10,564 nt of DNA, from positions 1-10,564 of the forward strand of contig CAZZLN010000054.1 of NCBI GenBank assembly GCA_964654945.1, in the 5' to 3' direction. Shown here one piece after another: positions 5,211 to 10,564 of this stretch. A program made the translations under genes and the position numbers. How positions within the stretch are numbered: position 1 is the stretch's first letter; each line of letters starts with the position of its first letter. This DNA is from HGM11788 sp964654945. Lineage in GTDB: Bacteria > Bacillota > Clostridia > Lachnospirales > CAG-274. The notes below the pieces were generated by a model, which did not search any database, was not told where the DNA came from, and saw only the letters and a list, made by a program, of their open reading frames with translations.

Positions 5211-6593
5211 ATGTTAAATAAATCTACAGTTAATGATGTGCTGCTTAAAGCAGTGAGTTCAGGTGCTGAATTTGCAGAGCTTTTTGCAGAAAACAATGTT
5301 AAAAACTCAATAGGACTTGTAAACGGAAAGGTGGAAACAGCCAATTCCGGTATTGATTTTGGTATAGGATTGAGGATTATAAATGGTGATATGGTTGTGT
5401 ATTCCTATACCAATAAAAAGGATTATGACTCTCTTATGGCAATGGCAGAAAAATGTGCAAAGGCTGTAAAGGGAAATAATATTTTAAAAAAAATTGTATT
5501 TAATGAGCTTAAATTTGAAAATAAAAATATTATTAATATAAGACCGGAAAATGTTGTTAAAAATGAAATTGCGGACTATTTAAAAATCGGCTCACAGGCA
5601 GCATTTTCATATGACAGTCTTATTACACAAACACGTATGAATTATATGGATTCAACTCAAAATGTGCTTATTGCAAACACTGAAGGACTTTTTGCGGAAG
5701 ATGAAAGAATAAGAACAAGGATTGCGGTTTCGGCAGTTGCATCAAATGAAAGTGAAAAGCAGACAGGTTATTTCGGTCCGGGAGCTTTAAGAGGCTTTGA
5801 GTTCTGCAAAAACACAGATATTGAAAAAATTGCAAAAGAAGCTGCAAGAAGTGCAGTTACAATGCTTAATGCAAAAAACTGCCCAAGCGGTGTTATGCCT
5901 GTTATAATTGATAATGGATTTGGCGGTGTAATATTTCACGAAGCCTGCGGTCATGGTCTTGAAGCTTCCGCTATTGCTAAAAATGCTTCTGTTTTTGCCG
6001 GTAAAATAGGTCAGAAAATAGCCTCCGAAAAGGTAACTGCAATTGATGACGGAACAATTAAAAACAGCTGGGGGTCCATAAATATTGATGATGAGGGCGT
6101 TGGTGCAACAAAAAATATTCTTATTGAAAATGGTGTGCTTAAAAATTATATGGTAGACAGAAGAAACGGAAAAATTCTGGGTATGAAGCCTACAGGCGCA
6201 TCAAGACGTGAAAGCTATAAATTTGAGCCGGTATCAAGAATGACAAATACTTATATTGCATCAGGCAGTGATAAAAAAGAGGATATTATATCAGATACCG
6301 AATATGGACTTTATGCAAAATATATGGGCGGAGGCTCTGTAAATCCTGCAAGCGGTGAATTTAATTTTGCAGTTAGCGAGGCTTATATAATCAGAAAGGG
6401 AAAAATATGTGAGCCTGTAAGAGGTGCAACATTAATAGGCAAGGGTTCAGAAGTGCTTTTTAATATTGACAGAGTGTCAGATAATTTAGCTCTCGCTGAG
6501 GGTATGTGCGGTGCTTCAAGCGGAAGTGTGCCTGTTTGTGTAGGTCAGCCTATGATAAGAGTTAAAAATATTACTGTAGGAGGCAGAGCATAA
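5211..6593 (+). CDS. tldD: TldD, catalytic subunit of the TldD/TldE metallopeptidase
   Basis: Zinc-dependent peptidase subunit that works with TldE as a heterodimer, degrading unfolded peptides threaded into its cavity; in E. coli the pair also matures microcin B17 and processes CcdA. The protein has 460 residues, normal for the family. The metal motif HEACGH (243-248, HExxxH) lies in FHEACGHGLEAS, the classic TldD signature, and a conserved cysteine near the C-terminus in GMCG (C433) matches the region that gives the third zinc ligand in E. coli. GVGATKNI (296-303) and PVCVGQP (441-447) are further family blocks. AAGGAGA (5199-5205) fixes the ATG at 5211; the reading frame stays open upstream to a TTG at 5169 with no ribosome site. 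tldE follows with a one-base overlap. No RiPP precursor or modification gene lies nearby, so a general peptide-turnover role is the simplest reading. Confidence 0.95.
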   Translation: MLNKSTVNDVLLKAVSSGAEFAELFAENNVKNSIGLVNGKVETANSGIDFGIGLRIINGDMVVYSYTNKKDYDSLMAMAEKCAKAVKGNNILKKIVFNELKFENKNIINIRPENVVKNEIADYLKIGSQAAFSYDSLITQTRMNYMDSTQNVLIANTEGLFAEDERIRTRIAVSAVASNESEKQTGYFGPGALRGFEFCKNTDIEKIAKEAARSAVTMLNAKNCPSGVMPVIIDNGFGGVIFHEACGHGLEASAIAKNASVFAGKIGQKIASEKVTAIDDGTIKNSWGSINIDDEGVGATKNILIENGVLKNYMVDRRNGKILGMKPTGASRRESYKFEPVSRMTNTYIASGSDKKEDIISDTEYGLYAKYMGGGSVNPASGEFNFAVSEAYIIRKGKICEPVRGATLIGKGSEVLFNIDRVSDNLALAEGMCGASSGSVPVCVGQPMIRVKNITVGGRA

Positions 6594-7933
6594 TGAATAT
6601 ATCGGATTTTAAGGATAAGCTGTTTAAAAGAGCTTTGGCAGAGGGCTTTGAAGACTGCGAAATATATTATCAGAGCAATGACAGCTTTAAGGTAAGTGTG
6701 TATAAAGGAAAAATTGAAAAATATCAGGATAAAAGCTCATCAGGCTTTGGCTTCAGAGGAATTTATAATGGCAGTATGGGTTACTTTTTCAGTGAAAATA
6801 TTGACTGTGATATTATTGATTTGGTTGTTAAAAATGCAAAGGAAAGCTCTGCAATTTTAAAAAGTGATGAAAAGGCTTTTATATTTGACGGCAGTGATAA
6901 ATATTCAAAGGTTAAAACCTATGATGAAAGTATAAATAATATTTCTGTTGAAGATAAAATAAAAATGGCTTTTGATATGGAAAAGGCAGCCTATGATTAT
7001 GACGATAGAATTAATTCAGTCAATACTTCTATGATTTCAACAGGTGAGGGAGAAATTTATATTGCAAATACTAAGGGTATGGAGCTAAGGGAAAAATCAA
7101 ACTGCTTTATGGCACTTGTTGAAGCTTCTGCAAAATATAAGGATAATGTTAAAGAAAAATATGAAATATATATTGGCTCTCCTTTAGATTTTGATGCTGT
7201 AAAAACAGCAGAAAGCTGCTGCAAAAAAACAATAGCCGCTCTTGGCGGAAACAGTATTAAATCGGGCAAGATAAAAACAGTTATTAAAAATGAAGCCTTT
7301 GCTGATATTATGGAGTGTTTTGTCGGAAATTTCTTTGCTGAAAATGTTCAGAAAGGCTTTTCCCTTTTAAAGAATAAAATCGGTGAAAACATAGCCTCAA
7401 ACATTGTTACAATAACCGACAACCCTCTTTTAGACTATGGTATGATGACTGCTGCCTTTGATAGTGAGGGTGTTGCGGCATACAGCAAAAATGTAGTTGA
7501 AAAGGGTGTATTAAAAACATATCTTTATAATCTTAAATCTGCTGATAAAGACGGAGTTAAATCTACCGGAAACGGCTTTAAAGGCTCTTTTAAAGGTGCT
7601 GTAAAAACTGCCTGCACTAATTTTTATATTGAAAAGGGAAACAGTGATTTTAATTCCCTGTTAAATAATATGGAAACCGGTATTTTTATTACTGAGGTTA
7701 TGGGACTTCATTCCGGAGCTAATAGTGTTTCAGGAGATTTTTCTCTTGCGGCAGAGGGATTTGTTGTTGAAAATGGAAAAATCGGCAAGGCTGTTGAGCA
7801 GATTACAATTGCAGGGAATTTTTATAATATGATTAAAAATATTAAAGCACTGTCTGATGATTTAAAATTTAATACAAGGGGTATAGGTTCTCCATCTGTT
7901 TATGTTGGTGAAACGGATATAGCCGGATTATAA
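6593..7933 (+). CDS. tldE: TldE (PmbA), partner subunit of the TldD/TldE peptidase
   Basis: Homologue of TldD that lacks the HExxxH zinc motif; in the E. coli complex it forms the other half of the heterodimer and is needed for peptide cleavage by TldD. The 446 residues match PmbA/TldE. Family blocks visible include YIGSPLDFD (193-201), NFFAENVQKG (246-255), GKIGENIAS (the latter part at 261-269), ITEVMGLHSGANSVSGDFSL (366-385) and the C-terminal GSPSVYVGE (432-440). No metal-binding HExxxH is present, as expected. The start overlaps the tldD stop by one base (TAATG) and has a strong AGGAGG (6578-6583) nine bases upstream, so both subunits are likely made from one mRNA in similar amounts. It ends 23 bases from the stop of the convergent hflX. 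Confidence 0.93.
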   Translation: MNISDFKDKLFKRALAEGFEDCEIYYQSNDSFKVSVYKGKIEKYQDKSSSGFGFRGIYNGSMGYFFSENIDCDIIDLVVKNAKESSAILKSDEKAFIFDGSDKYSKVKTYDESINNISVEDKIKMAFDMEKAAYDYDDRINSVNTSMISTGEGEIYIANTKGMELREKSNCFMALVEASAKYKDNVKEKYEIYIGSPLDFDAVKTAESCCKKTIAALGGNSIKSGKIKTVIKNEAFADIMECFVGNFFAENVQKGFSLLKNKIGENIASNIVTITDNPLLDYGMMTAAFDSEGVAAYSKNVVEKGVLKTYLYNLKSADKDGVKSTGNGFKGSFKGAVKTACTNFYIEKGNSDFNSLLNNMETGIFITEVMGLHSGANSVSGDFSLAAEGFVVENGKIGKAVEQITIAGNFYNMIKNIKALSDDLKFNTRGIGSPSVYVGETDIAGL

Positions 7934-7934
7934 C

Positions 7935-7958
7935 AGGGGGGAGATTTTTCTCCCCCTT
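7935..7958. terminator. Hairpin between convergent tldE and hflX (no U-tract)
   Basis: Bases 7935-7944 pair with 7949-7958 (ten pairs, one G.U, core GGGGGAGA/TCTCCCCC) around a TTTT loop. It fills the space between two convergent genes. Neither strand has a proper run of T after the stem, so termination would be atypical or Rho-dependent; the hairpin may instead protect 3' ends. The first two bases of the hflX stop (read on the + strand as TTA, 7957-7959) are within the stem. Confidence 0.55.
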
Positions 7959-9213
7959 AAATAATATAATCCCTTAATTTGTTTTCAATTTCTTCATTTG
8001 CATACATTTCAAAATAATATCCCTTTTCTTTCACATTGCTTTCAACAATTTCGCATTTTCCATGAACAAGAGATAAAAGCTGTCCTTTATCATATGGTAT
8101 AAGAACCTTAATGCTTTTTTTAAAAGACTTAACTGTTTCCTCAACTGTTTTTATAAGTTTATCTATTCCCACTGCGTTTTTAGCTGATATACTTACAGTT
8201 TTTAATGCCTTGTTATCAAGGGGCAGAGGAAGCTCAATATCCCTGTCGGTTTTGTTATAAACCGTAATAATAGGCTTATCAGCTGCACCTAAATCACTTA
8301 AAGTTTTGTATACAACAGACATTTGTTCCTCTCTTTTAGGATTAGATGAATCTACAATATGCAAAAGAATATCAGCATATTTTGCTTCTTCAAGAGTAGC
8401 TCTGAATGCCTTTATAAGTCCATGAGGAAGCTTTTGTATAAAGCCTACCGTATCCGTAAAGAGATATTTTGCTCCGCTTTCGCTTTCAACGGTTCTTGTT
8501 GTAGTATCCAAAGTTGCAAAAAGCTTATCTTCCGCTAAAACTCCGGCACCTGTTAAGGTGTTAAGAAGTGTTGATTTTCCTGCATTTGTGTAACCCACAA
8601 GAGCAACAACGGGTATACTGCTTTTTGTTCTTTTTTCTCTTAAAACACTTCTGTGTCTTTCTATTTCTTTCAGCTCCCTGTTAAGCTCAGAAATTCTGTC
8701 AGCTATATTTCTTCTGTCAGTTTCAAGCTTTGTTTCACCGGGCCCTCTTGTGCCTATGCCCCCTCCAAGCCTTGACATCTCCCTGCCTCTGCCTGTAAGA
8801 TGCGACATATTGTATTTAAGCTGTGCAAGCTCAACCTGCACCTTGCCTTCGGCAGAAGAAGCTCTCTGTGCAAATATATCCAGAATTAAAAGTGTTCTGT
8901 TCATAACCTTAGTATCTAAAGCATTTTCAAGATTTCTTATTTGCACAGGACTTAGCTCATCATCACATATTATTCCCGTTGCCTCTGTCATTTTAATATA
9001 GTTTTTCAGTTCTTCTATTTTGCCTTTTCCTATATATGTTGCTTTGTTTATATTATCAAGATTTTGTATCATTCTTCCCGCAACTTCAGCTCCTGCCGTA
9101 ACTGCAAGCTCTCCAAGCTCATCAAGACAGCTCTCACTGTCAAAATCATTTTTGCCGGCAGCTGCTGCAACCAGTATTACTTTTTCTTTTTGTTCTTCGG
9201 TTGTATATAACAT
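7957..9213 (-). CDS. hflX: Ribosome-associated GTPase HflX
   Basis: Translational GTPase family member that binds the 50S subunit and splits stalled or stressed 70S ribosomes. The 418 residues and layout match: N-terminal HflX domain with YIGKGKIEEL (60-69), the glycine-rich GGGIGTRGPGETKLE (150-164), a coiled-coil-like linker (about 165-197), then the G domain with G1 GYTNAGKST (207-215), G3 DTVGF (254-258), G4 NKTD (320-323) and G5 SAK (343-345). A C-terminal segment of about 55 residues follows. All nucleotide-binding motifs are intact. The ATG at 9213 is supported by AAAGGA six bases upstream. It is transcribed leftward, alone, from a perfect consensus promoter, divergently from the M29 aminopeptidase gene and convergent with tldDE. 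Identification is secure. Confidence 0.97.
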   Translation of the reverse strand: MLYTTEEQKEKVILVAAAAGKNDFDSESCLDELGELAVTAGAEVAGRMIQNLDNINKATYIGKGKIEELKNYIKMTEATGIICDDELSPVQIRNLENALDTKVMNRTLLILDIFAQRASSAEGKVQVELAQLKYNMSHLTGRGREMSRLGGGIGTRGPGETKLETDRRNIADRISELNRELKEIERHRSVLREKRTKSSIPVVALVGYTNAGKSTLLNTLTGAGVLAEDKLFATLDTTTRTVESESGAKYLFTDTVGFIQKLPHGLIKAFRATLEEAKYADILLHIVDSSNPKREEQMSVVYKTLSDLGAADKPIITVYNKTDRDIELPLPLDNKALKTVSISAKNAVGIDKLIKTVEETVKSFKKSIKVLIPYDKGQLLSLVHGKCEIVESNVKEKGYYFEMYANEEIENKLRDYII

Positions 9214-9255
9214 AAAATTTCCTTTCCTGCTTTTATAATTTCCAAAGCTAAGAAA

Positions 9256-9284
9256 ATTATAATCTATAAAAAATAAATTGTCAA
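9256..9284 (-). promoter_or_regulatory. Perfect consensus sigma-A promoter of hflX
   Basis: Reading leftward, TTGACA (9284-9279), 17 bases, then TATAAT (9261-9256): both boxes match the consensus at every position. The predicted start near 9249 gives a leader of about 36 bases, in which GCTTT and AAAGC (9248-9244 and 9233-9229) could form a small stem before the ribosome site. Confidence 0.88.
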
Positions 9285-9286
9285 TG

Positions 9287-9315
9287 TTGCATTATATTTA
9301 TAAATATGGTAAAAT
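9287..9315 (+). promoter_or_regulatory. Predicted extended -10 promoter of the M29 aminopeptidase gene
   Basis: TTGCAT (9287-9292) and TAAAAT (9310-9315) are 17 bases apart, and TGG directly before the -10 makes it an extended -10. Its -35 lies two bases from the -35 of the oppositely directed hflX promoter. Confidence 0.6.
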
Positions 9316-9355
9316 TAAGACTATGTAAATATGTTTTTAAAGGAGAGTGGAATAT

Positions 9356-10465
9356 ATGGACCCAAGATTTGAAGTCCTTGCAAAAAATATTGTAAACTAC
9401 AGCTGCAAAGTTGAAAAAGGAGAAAATGTTCTTATAAACTGCAACGGAACATCAGCTTTTCCTCTTGTAAAGGCACTTGTAAGAGAAATATATAATGTCG
9501 GTGCATATCCTTTTGTGGATATTCATTCAAACATAATTGACAGAGAGATTATAAAGGGAGCAAGCGAGGAGCAGTTTTCAAAGATAACCTCAATTGACAA
9601 TGCAAGAATGGAGCTTATGGACGCTTATATTGGAATTGGCTGTAACGACAACACATCAGAGCTTGCTGATGTGCCAAGTGATAATTTAAGTATTTACAAC
9701 AGAATTTATCAAAATCCTATTCTTGAAACAAGACTTAGAAAAAAATGGGTAGTTTTAAGATACCCTAACAATTCTCTTGCACAGTCAGCAGGCACAAGTC
9801 TTGATGCCTTTGAAGATTTTTATTTTAAAGTTTGCAATCTTGATTACAGCAAAATGAGCAAGGCTATGGATAATCTTGCAGAGCTTATGAACAAAACCGA
9901 CAAGGTCAGAATTGTCGGGAAAGGAACAGATATTAGCTTCAGCATTAAGGATATTCCTGCAATAAAGTGTGCCGGTGAAATGAATATTCCTGATGGCGAG
10001 GTTTATACTGCACCTGTTAAAAACAGTGTAAACGGAATTATTTCATACAACACACCTACAGAATATCAGGGAGTAAGCTATGAAAACGTAACTCTTGAAT
10101 TTAAAGACGGTAAAATTATTAAAGCGACTGCAAACGACACAGAGAGGGTAAATAAAGTGTTTGACACTGACGAGGGAGCAAGATATGTGGGAGAATTTGC
10201 AATTGGTGTAAATCCATATATTACAAAGGCTATGAAAAATATTCTCTTTGATGAAAAAATAAGAGGCTCAATTCATTTTACACCGGGAAATGCTTATGAT
10301 GATGCTGATAATGGAAACAGAAGTGCAATACACTGGGATTTGGTTTTAATTCAGACAGAGGAATATGGCGGAGGAGAAATTTATTTTGATGATGTTTTAA
10401 TAAGAAAAGACGGCATATTTGTCCTTGATGAATTAAAGTGTTTAAATCCTGAAAATCTTGTTTAA
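9356..10465 (+). CDS. M29-family (thermophilic AmpS/AmpT-like) metallo-aminopeptidase
   Basis: Cytoplasmic di-metal aminopeptidase that removes N-terminal residues from peptides. The 369 residues fall near the lower end of the family. Candidate metal and catalytic residues, by likeness to Thermus and Staphylococcus M29 enzymes: E215 in IPDGEVYTAP (211-220), E280 in GEFAIG (279-284), H307 in IHFTPG (306-311), Y314, and H326 with D328 in SAIHWDLV (323-330). All appear present, so it should be active. ATG at 9356 is chosen because AAGGAG (9340-9345) lies ten bases before it; an in-frame GTG at 9347 is only one base from that site. It is a single gene, divergent from hflX, with no intrinsic terminator visible in the 99 bases after the stop. 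Substrate preference cannot be read from the sequence. Confidence 0.93.
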   Translation: MDPRFEVLAKNIVNYSCKVEKGENVLINCNGTSAFPLVKALVREIYNVGAYPFVDIHSNIIDREIIKGASEEQFSKITSIDNARMELMDAYIGIGCNDNTSELADVPSDNLSIYNRIYQNPILETRLRKKWVVLRYPNNSLAQSAGTSLDAFEDFYFKVCNLDYSKMSKAMDNLAELMNKTDKVRIVGKGTDISFSIKDIPAIKCAGEMNIPDGEVYTAPVKNSVNGIISYNTPTEYQGVSYENVTLEFKDGKIIKATANDTERVNKVFDTDEGARYVGEFAIGVNPYITKAMKNILFDEKIRGSIHFTPGNAYDDADNGNRSAIHWDLVLIQTEEYGGGEIYFDDVLIRKDGIFVLDELKCLNPENLV

Positions 10466-10480
10466 GGGATAAGCTTTAGG

Positions 10481-10511
10481 AAATTAGTGCTTAATCTGAA
10501 ATTATGCTTAA
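10481..10511. repeat. Short imperfect direct repeat downstream of the M29 gene
   Basis: AAATTAGTGCTTAA (10481-10494) recurs as AAATTATGCTTAA (10499-10511), differing by one indel, with a start-to-start distance of 18 bases. It lies in AT-rich intergenic DNA after the aminopeptidase stop. A role is not apparent and chance is possible. Confidence 0.4.
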
Positions 10512-10520
10512 ATTTATATA

Positions 10521-10564
10521 TCCCTCCACCGGTAAAACCGGTCCCCCTCCATTGAATCGGAAAG
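10521..10564. repeat. Palindromic pyrimidine-rich element, cut by right window edge
   Basis: ACCGGT (10528-10533) and ACCGGT (10537-10542) form a 6-bp hairpin with a 3-base AAA loop, framed by C/T-rich arms CCCTCC (10522-10527) and CCCCCTCC (10543-10550). The jump from AT-rich to C-rich sequence marks a distinct element. It resembles the short palindromic intergenic repeats I recall as abundant in gut Clostridia, but I cannot confirm copy number here. It continues past the window. Confidence 0.5.

Noticed and set aside
8750..9238. Two open frames on the + strand (8750-9001 and 9020-9238)
   Set aside because: Both lie antisense within hflX or across its start, have Ser/Leu-rich composition typical of shadow frames, and lack ribosome sites or recognisable domains.
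9347..9355. GTG start adding three residues to the M29 aminopeptidase
   Set aside because: Only one base separates it from the AGGAG site, whereas the ATG at 9356 has workable spacing.

Overview
The window reads as a piece of chromosome from a low-GC member of the Clostridia (Firmicutes/Bacillota). The evidence is AT-rich coding sequence with heavy use of AGA, ATA and CTT codons, strong AGGAGG-type ribosome binding sites, a 55-residue clostridial 2[4Fe-4S] ferredoxin, and the gdpP-rplI-dnaB gene order familiar from Bacillus subtilis and relatives. Genus cannot be told from the sequence. Both ends lie in repeat-like DNA (11-bp tandem repeats at the left, a short palindromic element at the right), which would fit a metagenomic contig broken at repeats; that is an inference.

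Layout. Positions 1-412 hold no gene. They contain 11-bp direct repeats, a T/G-rich spacer and, from about 117 to 323, a GC-rich multi-hairpin element unlike anything else here; its identity is unresolved. Next comes a rightward group: pheA (prephenate dehydratase with an ACT domain, 413-1240), then a GdpP-type DHH phosphodiesterase (1328-3037), rplI (3034-3480, overlapping by 4 bases) and dnaB (3496-4875). The last three look like one operon with its own promoter, ending at a bidirectional terminator shared with a leftward ferredoxin gene (4912-5079). Diverging from the ferredoxin gene is a tldD-tldE pair (5211-6593 and 6593-7933), overlapping by one base. It converges with leftward hflX (7957-9213) over a hairpin. 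A rightward M29 aminopeptidase (9356-10465) diverges from hflX; the two promoters sit back to back and hflX has a perfect consensus sigma-A promoter. The final 100 bases hold no gene.

Function. Most genes are core housekeeping: phenylalanine synthesis, c-di-AMP turnover, translation (L9, HflX), replication (DnaB helicase), electron transfer and peptide hydrolysis (TldDE, M29). No phage, plasmid, defence or biosynthetic cluster is visible. The points most worth a second look are the structured element at 117-323, the GdpP homologue that lacks the usual membrane anchor and has no DNA space to encode one, atypical residues in conserved PheA motifs, and a perfect palindrome at the predicted 5' end of the ferredoxin mRNA. 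I did not find a convincing new multi-gene system.
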